DNA of 64,000 bases from positions 1 to 64,000 of the forward strand of contig JANQQV010000006.1 of assembly GCA_028284865.1 (NCBI GenBank). Reading direction: 5' to 3'. Shown here piece by piece: positions 8,158 to 18,287 of the stretch (positions are counted from its first letter, which is position 1; every line of letters begins with the position of its first letter). The notes below the pieces were generated by a model. The model was given only the letters and a program-made list of their open reading frames with translations, did no database searches and had not been told where the DNA came from. This DNA comes from Rhodothermales bacterium (lineage in GTDB: Bacteria > Bacteroidota > Rhodothermia > Rhodothermales > UBA10348). The translations under genes and the position numbers were made by a program.

Positions 8158-9762
8158 ATGCAGTTCACCGGCCTCGACTATCTCGTATTCACGATCTACG
8201 CGCTGGGCATCGTCGCCCTCGGACTCTGGGTCTCCCGCAGAAAGGAAGGCCAGGAACGGACATCGACCGATTATTTCCTGGCCGGAAAGAGCCTTCCCTT
8301 CTGGGCAATTGGAGCCTCATTGATTGCTTCCAACATCTCGGCCGAACAGTTCATCGGAATGTCCGGCTCGGGATTCAGGGTGGGGCTGGCCATCGCGACC
8401 TACGAGTGGATGGCTGCCGTGACGCTCCTCGTCATTGCATGGTTTTTCCTCCCCATCTACCTCGAGAAGGGCATTTTCACCATGCCCCAGTTCCTGGAGA
8501 AGCGCTACGACAGCCGCGTTCGCACGTTGCTGGCCGTGTTCTGGCTTCTGGTCTACGTGTTCGTCAACCTGACCAGTGTCCTTTACCTGGGCGCCCTGGC
8601 CCTGAACGGCATCATGGGCATTTCCTTGACAACAGGCATCATCGGGTTGGCCCTGTTCGCCATGATCTACAGCGTCTATGGAGGCCTTCAAGCGGTGGCC
8701 TGGACAGATGTTGTCCAGGTGATCGTGCTCATCGGTGGCGGCCTGCTGACCACTTGGCTCGCCCTGGATGCCTACGGTGGAGACGCCGGTGTCATCGCCG
8801 GATTCTCACAGCTTTTCACGGACGTCGGTGACCGGTTCAACATGATCCTTTTCGAGGGCGAACTCATGTATACCGATGACGCCGGCCTTACCCAGGATGC
8901 GTACGATCTGCTACCGGGCCTCGGCGTCCTGCTGGGCGGCATGTGGGTCGCCAACCTGTTCTACTGGGGCTGCAACCAGTACATCATTCAGCGTGCTCTG
9001 GCTGCAAAGAGCCTCAAAGAAGCCCGTCGTGGTCTTGCATTCGCGGGCTACCTCAAGCTTCTCCTCCCGCTGATCGTAGTCATTCCGGGAATCGTGGCCT
9101 ACGCCCTGGACGCTCCCATCGACAAGGCCGATCAGGCGTATCCCTGGCTCCTGGGCACGTACCTCGGCCCCGGTCTCACGGGACTGGCCGTTGCCGCACT
9201 GGCAGCCGCCATCGTGTCTTCGCTGGCATCCATGATGAACTCGACCTCGACCATCTTCACCATGGATATCTACAAGTCGATCCTGCACGTGGATGCCCCT
9301 GAGCATCGCCTGGTGCAGGTAGGACGAACCGTCAGTGTTGTGGCCATCGTCGTAGCAGCCGCGGCTGCTTACCCGCTGCTGGGACAGATCGATCAGGCCT
9401 TTCAGTACATCCAGGAATACACCGGCTTCATCAGCCCTGGCGTTCTGGCGGTGTTCATGATGGGGCTCTTCTATAAGAAAGCATCGGCCAACGCGGCACT
9501 CTGGACGGCCATCCTGTCGATTCCGCTCTCAACGGCCATGAAATTCCTCACCCCCGACGTTCCGTTCCTGTCCCGGATGGGCTGGGTGTTCGTGATTTCG
9601 GTCGTGTTGATCGTGGTCCTTTCCAGGATGGAGAACAAAGGAAAAGACAGCGAGAAGGCCATCAACCTCGGAGGTATCCGCATGGGCGGCGATCCGATCT
9701 TCACGCTAGCCTCCTTTGGCATCCTCGGGATCACGGCCGCCCTCTACGCGATGTTCTGGTAG
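8158..9762 (+). CDS. Sodium:solute symporter (SSS family)
   Basis: A 534-residue integral membrane protein with about 14 hydrophobic segments. The N-terminus has the SSS signature region: a TDYFLAGKSLPFW motif near residues 40-52 and SNISAEQFIGMSGSGF near residues 60-75. These resemble the sugar branch (SGLT-like) of the family. The protein imports a solute with sodium. The substrate cannot be read from sequence: its position after the hydroxyproline/hydroxylysine genes suggests an amino acid, while its SGLT-like N-terminus and the sugar-dehydrogenase-like gene on the other side suggest a sugar. Family call secure, substrate unknown. Confidence 0.88.
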   Translation: MQFTGLDYLVFTIYALGIVALGLWVSRRKEGQERTSTDYFLAGKSLPFWAIGASLIASNISAEQFIGMSGSGFRVGLAIATYEWMAAVTLLVIAWFFLPIYLEKGIFTMPQFLEKRYDSRVRTLLAVFWLLVYVFVNLTSVLYLGALALNGIMGISLTTGIIGLALFAMIYSVYGGLQAVAWTDVVQVIVLIGGGLLTTWLALDAYGGDAGVIAGFSQLFTDVGDRFNMILFEGELMYTDDAGLTQDAYDLLPGLGVLLGGMWVANLFYWGCNQYIIQRALAAKSLKEARRGLAFAGYLKLLLPLIVVIPGIVAYALDAPIDKADQAYPWLLGTYLGPGLTGLAVAALAAAIVSSLASMMNSTSTIFTMDIYKSILHVDAPEHRLVQVGRTVSVVAIVVAAAAAYPLLGQIDQAFQYIQEYTGFISPGVLAVFMMGLFYKKASANAALWTAILSIPLSTAMKFLTPDVPFLSRMGWVFVISVVLIVVLSRMENKGKDSEKAINLGGIRMGGDPIFTLASFGILGITAALYAMFW

Positions 9763-9814
9763 GCGGAGTCGAGCGTTTCAAGGCTCTGATGACCTCATCA
9801 TCCGGCGTTTGCGT

Positions 9815-11455
9815 TCAGTAAACAATGACCGGCTTGGTGAGCGCATGGGTTTCATCGCGCACCACCAGGAAGTAGGTCCCTGCTGACAATCCGTCGACAG
9901 AAAGTGAAAACAGTCCAGATTCAGGGCGTGATATCCTGGACCGGATGACCTCACGCCCATCGACTGCATACAGCAGCACCTGCACGTCGCTCGCCATGCT
10001 GTCCGGTTCTTCCAGGCGAACGGTCAGTTCGTCCCGTGTAGGATTGGGATAGACAGAAAGCGTAGGTGCTTTCGAAGGAAGCGCTGACTCTGTGGCCGTG
10101 GAAGAGGGGAATGTCAACTGCCAGACACGAGCATTGGAGCCCCATTCCAGGATGTAGAGAGCGCCATCGAGCAGCACCGCATCGATCGGATTCTGGAACC
10201 CGGACGCCAGCCGCGTCGCCTGAAGGGTGGGTCCGCTCGGGGCGACTTCAATGTCCAGCATGAGAAGATCCTCGCCCTCTCCAATGAAAGGACCCAACAG
10301 ATCACTTTCCGGTCCAGTCCAGCTCAGCATCAAGCCGTTGCCTGTGTAAGGTGCCGGTAAATCACCATCCACGTCGAACACAAGACCCAGCGGAGACCGG
10401 TGTGGCGTGAATGACCCGATCGGCTGGCCGGTTGCATCGGCATCACGGATCTGGCCCGTGGATGGGTCCCGATACAGGTTTGCAACGGTTCCCACGTTGA
10501 GCACCGGATCTGTGAACGTGACGCCCGGCGGCGGGGAGGGATACGCTGGGTCGTTGTAGAAATAGTTGTTCTGTGCAGCAAACGACTGGGGATTGAGCAG
10601 CAGATCCGCGGCCGGGTCGTAATCCGGGAATTGCATGGGAGTCTCACCCAATCCCATACGCCACGGGAATCCGTAATGCTTGCCCTCCTCAAGGAGATTG
10701 AGTTCTTCCATGTCGTCACGATCCCCCGAGTTCTCCGTCCCGAAGAGGCGACCCGAGCCGTCGAATGCCATCGAAAACGTATTGCGCGTCCCATCAGCAA
10801 ACAGGTACCCGTTCGATACCAGGAAATCTTCATCGTCCTCGAGATAGAGATCCGACGCCGAAGCAGGTATTCGAAGGATGGCCGATGTCAGCGGGACTTC
10901 CCGGACTCCCGGAAACTGACCATTGCTCTCCTGCAGTTCTCCATGGTCTGTACGGGACCCGCTATTGAGAAACAGTTGCGTCTCGTCTGGACTGAGGACG
11001 ATCGAATTCAGGTTGTGATCGAAAGGCGTCTTGGAGCGCGGGAAAGGTGCGGTGGTAGCCACCGTGGACCACGTGTAATCTCCGCTTCCAGTTGGTGTAC
11101 CGCGCCGCACTACTCCGATGTTGAATCCATCCTGCGATCCGGTATCGTTCCCTACCAGATACATGGTTCCATCCGAAGCAATGGCGAGCCCCATCAGGGG
11201 ACTCGGAGTGCCGTGGATACCGCTATCGAAAAGCGGAGTGACTCTTTGATCGGACGGAGAAGGATCGAATGACGAAATCTGCCCACCCAGACCGGCCACA
11301 ATCAGGCGCTCTGAAAGCGGATCGAACGCCATTCGGACTCCGTCCACCAGGAATGCTGTCGACGTGATCTCCAGCCCGTTCTCATGAACCATAGGCTGAG
11401 CCGGGGAGGATGGGGCGATAAGACAGCAGACTGCGAGCAGGAACAGGCGACGCAT
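9815..11455 (-). CDS. Secreted glucose/sorbosone dehydrogenase-like protein with T9SS sorting domain
   Basis: A 546-residue secreted protein. It begins with a signal peptide (MRRLFLLAVCCLIAPSSPAQ), which is why this internal ATG was preferred over one 35 codons upstream. Residues about 30-440 form a six-bladed propeller of the PQQ-dependent aldose sugar dehydrogenase family, seen in DHNLNSIVLSPD, GTRNTFSMAFDGSGRLFGTE and EEGKHYGFPWRMG. The last ~80 residues are a Por-type sorting domain starting SVYPNPTRDELTV. Whether it oxidises sugars or only keeps the fold is unknown. It converges with the symporter gene and lies after a strong hairpin that separates it from the giant gene upstream. Confidence 0.82.
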   Translation of the reverse strand: MRRLFLLAVCCLIAPSSPAQPMVHENGLEITSTAFLVDGVRMAFDPLSERLIVAGLGGQISSFDPSPSDQRVTPLFDSGIHGTPSPLMGLAIASDGTMYLVGNDTGSQDGFNIGVVRRGTPTGSGDYTWSTVATTAPFPRSKTPFDHNLNSIVLSPDETQLFLNSGSRTDHGELQESNGQFPGVREVPLTSAILRIPASASDLYLEDDEDFLVSNGYLFADGTRNTFSMAFDGSGRLFGTENSGDRDDMEELNLLEEGKHYGFPWRMGLGETPMQFPDYDPAADLLLNPQSFAAQNNYFYNDPAYPSPPPGVTFTDPVLNVGTVANLYRDPSTGQIRDADATGQPIGSFTPHRSPLGLVFDVDGDLPAPYTGNGLMLSWTGPESDLLGPFIGEGEDLLMLDIEVAPSGPTLQATRLASGFQNPIDAVLLDGALYILEWGSNARVWQLTFPSSTATESALPSKAPTLSVYPNPTRDELTVRLEEPDSMASDVQVLLYAVDGREVIRSRISRPESGLFSLSVDGLSAGTYFLVVRDETHALTKPVIVY

Positions 11456-11503
11456 GAATGGCCGGGATTGAGTGGATGTATTGCGAACTAAGACCTGATG
11501 AAC

Positions 11504-11535
11504 GAAGCCGGGCTCCGCAAGCGGAGCCCGGCTTC
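11504..11535 (-). terminator. Perfect 15-bp hairpin after the giant surface-protein gene
   Basis: GAAGCCGGGCTCCGC and its exact complement flank a 2-nt AA spacer, giving a very stable stem 35 bp beyond the stop of the giant minus-strand gene and 49 bp before the dehydrogenase-like gene. The following bases are not T-rich, so it may work as a terminator or as a transcript-stabilising hairpin between the two genes. Confidence 0.65.
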
Positions 11536-11569
11536 CCAAGAGTACGAACGGAGGCGACACGATGAGGGT

Positions 11570-14500
11570 TTATTTGAGCAGCATCATCGTCTGGCTGAAG
11601 ATGCCGTCTGGTGTCGTCAGCCGATAGATGTATGCACCACTTGGTAGATCGGACGCTTCGAACGACACCTCGTGCCAACCGGGGGGCTGGAGCCCGTCGA
11701 TCAGCGTCGAGACAAGGCGACCCGAGACATCATACACCGCCAGATGTACATCTGCCGCGTGCGGCATGCCGAATCGGATCGTGGTCCGCGGATTGAACGG
11801 GTTCGGGTAGTTGCCCGCCAGTTCGAACTGCGTGGGGATTGAAGATTCGTCTTCAAGGGAGGTGAATGCGCCCCGAATGAACACGATTTCCTGCGGCGAA
11901 CTTGTCGATGTCAGCCCTTCCGGATCCGACGCAGTAACGCGTTGATACAGGGTCACCTCCGAGCCAGCAATCAAGTCGGGGACCACATTCAGCAGGTCCT
12001 GCCACGTGAGGCTGAATCCGGTTGAATCACCATCGACGGATAGCATGATGGACTCAAAAGTCTCCGAATCAGACAATTCCCACGTGTAGGTCACTTCACT
12101 CTGTTCGGGGTCACTGGCTGTTTGAGCGAGCGTGATGCGGAATCCGTCCGTCGTTTCAGCCGGATCGGATGCCGGTGATGCTCCTACCCACACAGGTCCT
12201 CCAGTCGAAGCAATGACCTGGCCGCTGCCGAATACCGGCGGTTCATTCACGTCAGAGACGGTTATGACGACCGCATAGTCAATGGTCGGGGACCCTTCCT
12301 CACCGGACCCGAAGCCGTACGAGAACTGGTCCTGCCCTACAAAGTCCATCTGAGGCGTATAGGTCAAGACACCCGACTCATTGTCAAATTCGACAGAGCC
12401 GTGCTCTCCCTGTGACAGGAACGTCGGGGGAATGATCAGACCTTCGACTTCCTCGGGCTGCGCTGCCACGACGGTGATGGACTGACCCTGGAGCGTCGAA
12501 GAGGACTGCGTGAATGCATCATCCCCACTGAAGTCGGCAACGGTGATGTGGACGGTTGCTTGGTTCTGGAGTCCGTTTTGATCGGCTACTACATACTCGA
12601 AAGAATCCTCACCTTCGAAATCGACTTCGGGTATGTAGCGGATGGATTGGTCGGTCAATACCACGGCTTTTCCTCTGGACGGGGAGCCAATCCGGATGAA
12701 ATGGACAGGCAGATCCTCAGGGTGCCGATCATTGTCGAGAACGGGTATATCAACCCACTCCGAGATGGGAGCGGATGTCTGATCATCCTCAGCAAGAGGG
12801 CCGTCCTGGACGGCGGTGACGGAAACGGTAACCAACGCTTCGGATCCCGAACCGACTCCATCCGATGCCTCATACGAGAACTGATCAATTCCGTTGAAAT
12901 CAGGAAACGGCACGTACCGTGTCGAGCCATCCTGCAAGACCTCAACCGATCCGGCTTGCGGTGGTGATGAGATGGTTACCGTCAGCGGATCACCGTCCGC
13001 ATCCGAGTCATTCGACAGAACGTCAATGTCGACTTGACCATCCTCCTCTACGGTTGCGTTGTCAGCCGTAGCCATTGGAACGGTGTTATCCGAGATCACA
13101 GGCATACCGGGGTCCTCGATCACGCCATTCACCACGAGATCATGGTCTCCACGGGCCCCATCGCGGAAGTGCAAATCAATCCGTCCCGGCGTGGTGACAA
13201 TACCCTGATCGTTCTTGACCTCCGGATGAATGATCGCGCCTGTTTGATCACTTTCTCGATACATGAAGCTGTACCAGCCAGAGAGCTCCTTTCCGGAGTC
13301 TCTTTCAACCAGGTAGATGCCATCGCTTGCAAGTACAGCCAGGTCCCCAGATCTGTTGCTTAGACGGGACGGAGACTTGAGCCCTTTGTACCAGGTGGAT
13401 ACGTTCCCGGACTCATCGATTTTTCGGATGGCATTGTTGCCCTGGTCAGTCACATACAGATCGCCGGAGGCATACACGATATCCGTCGGAGATGAAAATG
13501 TGGCTTCGGATGCTGGGCCATCCTTGAACCCGTTTGTAGACCCGGCAAACACCGTTTCCTGGCCCGTCGACAGATCGATTCTGACAATCCGGTGATCCCT
13601 GGGGCGAGTGATATAGGCGTACCCGCCCCCAACAGCCATGCCGCCATTGGCCACAAAGGACAGGGACGTGATGGACCTCACGTGGCCGAACACAAAACCT
13701 GAACGATTCTCCCTGACTCGCTCATAGACGCGCAGACTGCCAAAATCCAGGAAGTGTGATCCATCGACCTCCGTGACCCTGCCAAACCCGGCTCCCGGTA
13801 CGCCAATAGCAGCAGTCAACAAGTTATTCGGCGCGTCCCGGAATGTACCGGTTGCCGGGTCTATTATCCTTTTGCCACCAGGGCTCTTCTTGAATACCCT
13901 TCCATTGCCGTCGATCGTGGTCAACGACTGTTCCGCTCCCAACGTCTCCGCAACGGTCAGCACTGACGTATTGTAGTCAAAATTAGGGTCGCCCCCTCCC
14001 GGCCACCCAACCTGCCCTTCTGCCGACGCATCGGTCGACGTGATAGCTGAAAGACCAGCGAACGCTTTATCTCCGATCGCCTTGGGTGTCGGATTCTCGT
14101 CCAACCCGATCTGATATACGGCATTTGACGTGATCGCATAGATGGCGTTGGGGAGTCTGAGCTTCTGATCACGAGGTCCCCGGGGCTCTCGACGATTTTC
14201 CACCCAGATTCCAAAAAACGATGGATACACAAGATCAACGAAAGGGTATGCTGAGTCACAGCATACTCGCGTGGCTTTGGCGGGCTGTTCTGGAGGGATG
14301 TAGTATTCTCCGAACTTGAAGTATTCATCGACTTTCACGCCCTCCGGCAACTGGATACTCACGACAGACTTGCCATCGCTTCCCACCTGGTTGACATTGA
14401 AACTCAGGAATCCGAGTTCAGGGGTGGCCCCCTTGGGTAACTCGCCTTTCGGATCCGGGTTGGTTTCAGACGCCACTACCTGTGAGACCGTTTGTCCTTG

Positions 14501-17500
14501 TTGTGGTTGGATCAGCACGGAACGGCCGGCATTCGACCCCGCAGCGATATCAGTCAACCCATCGGCTTTCTGTACGGTCACGGTCACTTTCGCGGCGGAA
14601 TACAGGAATCCCCCACCACCATCGTCAGCTGCCCAATAGTAGAACGAGTCCGTGCCTTCGAAGAGGGTCCTCGCGGTGTACGTGAATGTGTTGTCGGTAT
14701 TCATGGTGACCGAGCCACCTGCTGTGTACATCGGGTTCTGGCCCGGCAGTCGAAACTGGAATCCATCAACTATTTCCGCAGCGTTGGCGATTCCGGTCAC
14801 CGCCACGTTGTGCATGACGCTGGCGCCCGTTGCAGACGCGTCTACAAGTTCACCCCAGCGTGCCAATGAGGGTGAATCCGTCGCGTCGGTCACCCGTCCA
14901 GCTCCAATCGGATCCAACGTTGCGGACTGGCCCCCTTTGACTGTGGCCGTCATCTCCTCGGCGACGGGAGGGTCATTGACAGGCTTGATGTCGACAAATA
15001 CCAAGCCCACTTCAGATTCGGCTCCCTGATCATCCTTGATCCAGTACTGGAAGTTGGCTGGACCGGCGTAATCCGGGAGAGCTGTTACTTCAATCTTCTT
15101 CCCGTCAATAATGCGAATGTTGGTGAACTGCTTGAACGTTCCACCATACGTCTCAAATTCTTCGGTTTGATCCACGCCGGTAATGATGAGGCTTGAGGTA
15201 TCCTCATCCGTATCGTTTGCCAGAACATCGAAAATGGCGGTTTTATCCTCGTCCATTTCGAAGTTGTCCGTTGTGGCGACGGGGATGCGATTGTCGTCAT
15301 CGATCATCGTGATTGTGACCTGCTGGGCCTGAGGCTCTGCCACGTGGTTGGAACCGTCAAGATCCACGTCCACGATGATGGTCTCGGCCGGGAATTCGCC
15401 GTCCGTGTCGTCGACGGACGTGAGGGTGACCGTTCCCTCTGTTTCGCCAGCCTTGATCGAAACGGCATCGGTTGACCACGTGAAATCATGGGAGTTCGAC
15501 GTGCTCTTGCCGGCAGCGGCCAACTGCCCGGTTGCGGTGCCGGTAAATGCCAGCTTTACCGTGGCATCTCGCTCCATCGCTTCCGCAAGGGTGATCGTCA
15601 GCGTCACCGACCCATCCTTCTCTGCGATCTCCGTTGCACTGGTTGCCAAAGTGACCGCGGGCGGTGTCTCGTCGTCGGTGATGGTGATTGCGGCTAATGA
15701 AGGTGTGGGCACCGTTGCGCCTCCCCCGGTAGCCGACAACACGCCATACAAGATCGCTTCCGGGCCTTCGTAGAGGTTGTCATCGATGCCGTAGACGGTC
15801 ATTTGTGACTCCGTTTCCCCGGCATCAATAACGACCTGGGTTGCCGGCTGACCAAAGTCATCTGTCGAGGCGGTACCCACAGCATCATCGCGGCTGATTG
15901 GAACCGTGACATCTTCAAAAGTGGGATGGGATAACTTCGCACCTACACGTACCAGACCTCCCTTCTCGGCAACCTCTGCAGCACTGGTCGAAATGGTGAC
16001 GGTCGGTGGGTCATCGTTGTCTATGATGTCCAGGGACGCCGAAGCCGGAGCGCCGGCCGTCACGTCGGTCGAACCGGGACCGTCCACTTCGAAGATGGCA
16101 GTCTCGTTGGCAGTGCCTTCGTAGATGTTGTCTTCGAATGCACTCATTTTGACGGTGCCTGTCGTTTCGCCTTTCGGAATCTCGAAGGACATGCCGAGCG
16201 TGCCCAGATCAAACTTGAAGTTCGCGTTGCCAGCGTCTGTCGGATCGAAAAAGAAATCATTCGCCTGCGAGGCGAATGACGCGGTTCCCCCGACCGGCTT
16301 GAGTTTGACGACGACATCCTTGCCACTGGCCTCAGAGAGCGTGGCCGTCAGTGTCGAAGTGTCCTGTCCGTCCTCATTTATTGTGGGACTGCTGAGACTC
16401 AGAATAGCCGTCGGGGGAGCGTCGTCGTCCGTGATCGTGGTCGTCACCTGCTGGGCCGTGGCCTCGGTGGCATTGGTCGTCCCCGTGATGTCCACAATGA
16501 CCGTTTCGTCGGGCTCATCCGTCGTGTCCTGGACCGGAGTCACATTTACCGTTCCGGTCGTGTTGCCCGCCGCAATCGCGATCTGTACGCCACTCCGCGC
16601 ATAGTCGGCAGGGTGCATGGCGGTGCCGGTGAATCCGAGATCCACTGTGACGGCCCGTTCACTTGCTTGAGCCAATGTGGCGGTCACGGTGGCCGTTTCG
16701 GCCGCCTCGGAAATGTTGGCCTTATCGATCGACAGCGTCACATTCGGCGGCGCATCATCGTCCGTGATCGTCGTCGATTGTTGCTGGGTGCCACTCTCCG
16801 TTCCGTTGGTCACCGTTCGGATTTCGACCACTACCAGTTCATCGTCCTCATCAACGGTGTCCTGCGTAGCCGTGATGGTCATCGCTCCGGAGACCGAGCC
16901 GGGCGCGATGCTGACCGGGTGACCACCGACCGCATAGTCTACACCAAGTGTTGCAGTTTCTCCCGGACCCACGCCCAATCCCACGGTGACCGTATTGGCG
17001 GAATAGTCACTCAGTGAGGCCGTGAACGTGGCTACGCCGCCTGCCTCAGCAATGGACGCCACATCCCGGGTCAGCGCGACGGTCGGCGAGAAGTCGTCGT
17101 CGAGGACACCGAATGCTATCTGTTGCGTCCCGCTTTCTGAACCGTCCACGACAGCGGTGATGTCCACAAAAATCAGCTCGGTCCCTTCGCTCGCGCCATC
17201 ATCGGTGGCTGTAATGCCGACGGCAGTATTGGCGGACGTATTGCCGGCAGGAATCGTCACTGAGGTCGAAGCGCTGGCATTGTAGTCCACGCCGTTCGTG
17301 GAGTTACCGGAATAGGCCAGTGTCACAACCACGTCCTGCGGACTGGGCGCGGGAATATTGACCGTAACCGTGCCCGTACCCCCATTCTCTACCATCGACT
17401 TGAAGGCTCCCGTTGTCAATGCAGCATTGCCCGACAACGTGACCTGAGGTCCATCGTCATCATCGATGGTCGTCGTGACCTGCTGTACACCGTTCTCGCT

Positions 17501-18148
17501 GGCACCAGTGACGCTCGTGATGTCCACAATCACCGTTTCATCAGCCTCGTCGGTGGCATCCGCGTTCGCGCTGATGGTCATCGTCCCGGTGGTCTGACCG
17601 GATGTGATGGTGATGGACGAGGCGCTGGTGGTGCGGTCCCCAGCCGCTGCGGTACCCGTGAATCCGAGGTTGACCGTGACATCCGATCCCACTGTCGCTG
17701 AAATGGTCGCAGTGACCGTCGCAACGCCACCGGTCTCCGAAATCGTCGGGTTGTCGACGCTCAACGAAACGGTCGGCCCAGCCGCCGCGGCAAACGTCGG
17801 GTAGCTTGGGCCGAATGCTCCGAACGTGCTGAACGTGGCGCCAACCGGGGTGACCGTGTCGTCGAATGAGTAGTAATAGGCTGAAAAAAGTTCAGGAAGA
17901 CCACCCGTGTCGATCACGACCCATGCTGTTTCAAACGCATTCCACCGAGTTGTCAGTGACCCGTTGGTATACGAGGTTTTCCCATCGACCGCCGCACCAG
18001 CCGTCCACGAGCCGTTGACCGGAGCGTGGCTCGCGCCCGAAGCCGTGAGGTTCTGGGCGAAGGCCTGGTTCGAAAAGCCAAAAAACAGAGCGATGAAGAA
18101 GCACGAGATACATAGATCCCGTACGTGCGGCCGGAGTGTGCGTGACAT
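11570..18148 (-). CDS. Giant secreted Calx-beta / cadherin-like / NHL surface protein with T9SS sorting domain
   Basis: About 2192 residues. The chosen ATG gives a signal peptide (MSRTLRPHV... ending SNQAFAQ). After a short start domain come seven Calx-beta repeats (about 124-950), each ending near a D/E-rich 'TITDDD' edge typical of calcium binding. Cadherin/VCBS-like domains follow (NRIPVATTDNF onward, to about 1220). A domain beginning near 1240 and ending with DLHFRDGARGDHDLVVNGVI near 1680 resembles the choice-of-anchor U family but is interrupted by ~340 residues of NHL-type propeller (DHRIVRIDLSTGQ, SPTDIVYASGDLYVTDQGN). Further cadherin-like domains lead to a Por sorting domain (GNYPNPFNPRTTI, from about 2109). 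A calcium-dependent adhesin or surface-layer protein is likely; ligand unknown. Confidence 0.85.
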   Translation of the reverse strand: MSRTLRPHVRDLCISCFFIALFFGFSNQAFAQNLTASGASHAPVNGSWTAGAAVDGKTSYTNGSLTTRWNAFETAWVVIDTGGLPELFSAYYYSFDDTVTPVGATFSTFGAFGPSYPTFAAAAGPTVSLSVDNPTISETGGVATVTATISATVGSDVTVNLGFTGTAAAGDRTTSASSITITSGQTTGTMTISANADATDEADETVIVDITSVTGASENGVQQVTTTIDDDDGPQVTLSGNAALTTGAFKSMVENGGTGTVTVNIPAPSPQDVVVTLAYSGNSTNGVDYNASASTSVTIPAGNTSANTAVGITATDDGASEGTELIFVDITAVVDGSESGTQQIAFGVLDDDFSPTVALTRDVASIAEAGGVATFTASLSDYSANTVTVGLGVGPGETATLGVDYAVGGHPVSIAPGSVSGAMTITATQDTVDEDDELVVVEIRTVTNGTESGTQQQSTTITDDDAPPNVTLSIDKANISEAAETATVTATLAQASERAVTVDLGFTGTAMHPADYARSGVQIAIAAGNTTGTVNVTPVQDTTDEPDETVIVDITGTTNATEATAQQVTTTITDDDAPPTAILSLSSPTINEDGQDTSTLTATLSEASGKDVVVKLKPVGGTASFASQANDFFFDPTDAGNANFKFDLGTLGMSFEIPKGETTGTVKMSAFEDNIYEGTANETAIFEVDGPGSTDVTAGAPASASLDIIDNDDPPTVTISTSAAEVAEKGGLVRVGAKLSHPTFEDVTVPISRDDAVGTASTDDFGQPATQVVIDAGETESQMTVYGIDDNLYEGPEAILYGVLSATGGGATVPTPSLAAITITDDETPPAVTLATSATEIAEKDGSVTLTITLAEAMERDATVKLAFTGTATGQLAAAGKSTSNSHDFTWSTDAVSIKAGETEGTVTLTSVDDTDGEFPAETIIVDVDLDGSNHVAEPQAQQVTITMIDDDNRIPVATTDNFEMDEDKTAIFDVLANDTDEDTSSLIITGVDQTEEFETYGGTFKQFTNIRIIDGKKIEVTALPDYAGPANFQYWIKDDQGAESEVGLVFVDIKPVNDPPVAEEMTATVKGGQSATLDPIGAGRVTDATDSPSLARWGELVDASATGASVMHNVAVTGIANAAEIVDGFQFRLPGQNPMYTAGGSVTMNTDNTFTYTARTLFEGTDSFYYWAADDGGGGFLYSAAKVTVTVQKADGLTDIAAGSNAGRSVLIQPQQGQTVSQVVASETNPDPKGELPKGATPELGFLSFNVNQVGSDGKSVVSIQLPEGVKVDEYFKFGEYYIPPEQPAKATRVCCDSAYPFVDLVYPSFFGIWVENRREPRGPRDQKLRLPNAIYAITSNAVYQIGLDENPTPKAIGDKAFAGLSAITSTDASAEGQVGWPGGGDPNFDYNTSVLTVAETLGAEQSLTTIDGNGRVFKKSPGGKRIIDPATGTFRDAPNNLLTAAIGVPGAGFGRVTEVDGSHFLDFGSLRVYERVRENRSGFVFGHVRSITSLSFVANGGMAVGGGYAYITRPRDHRIVRIDLSTGQETVFAGSTNGFKDGPASEATFSSPTDIVYASGDLYVTDQGNNAIRKIDESGNVSTWYKGLKSPSRLSNRSGDLAVLASDGIYLVERDSGKELSGWYSFMYRESDQTGAIIHPEVKNDQGIVTTPGRIDLHFRDGARGDHDLVVNGVIEDPGMPVISDNTVPMATADNATVEEDGQVDIDVLSNDSDADGDPLTVTISSPPQAGSVEVLQDGSTRYVPFPDFNGIDQFSYEASDGVGSGSEALVTVSVTAVQDGPLAEDDQTSAPISEWVDIPVLDNDRHPEDLPVHFIRIGSPSRGKAVVLTDQSIRYIPEVDFEGEDSFEYVVADQNGLQNQATVHITVADFSGDDAFTQSSSTLQGQSITVVAAQPEEVEGLIIPPTFLSQGEHGSVEFDNESGVLTYTPQMDFVGQDQFSYGFGSGEEGSPTIDYAVVITVSDVNEPPVFGSGQVIASTGGPVWVGASPASDPAETTDGFRITLAQTASDPEQSEVTYTWELSDSETFESIMLSVDGDSTGFSLTWQDLLNVVPDLIAGSEVTLYQRVTASDPEGLTSTSSPQEIVFIRGAFTSLEDESSIPTQFELAGNYPNPFNPRTTIRFGMPHAADVHLAVYDVSGRLVSTLIDGLQPPGWHEVSFEASDLPSGAYIYRLTTPDGIFSQTMMLLK

Positions 18149-18287
18149 GGTGGGAGAGGGCGCTGAGGGCGGGTTCGGGGTCGGAAGAATCGAAACCACC
18201 TAGATAGGGGAATCCCCTTTATGCAACAACTCCGAATGGCCCGCTTCTCAAGGAGGAAGCTTGATCCCAATCGCCAGCGCCCGACTC

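Noticed and set aside
12361-18140. Repeats in the giant gene as possible nucleotide satellite or CRISPR
   Set aside because: The repetition is at protein level (Calx-beta and cadherin-like modules); DNA copies are diverged and lack uniform spacers.
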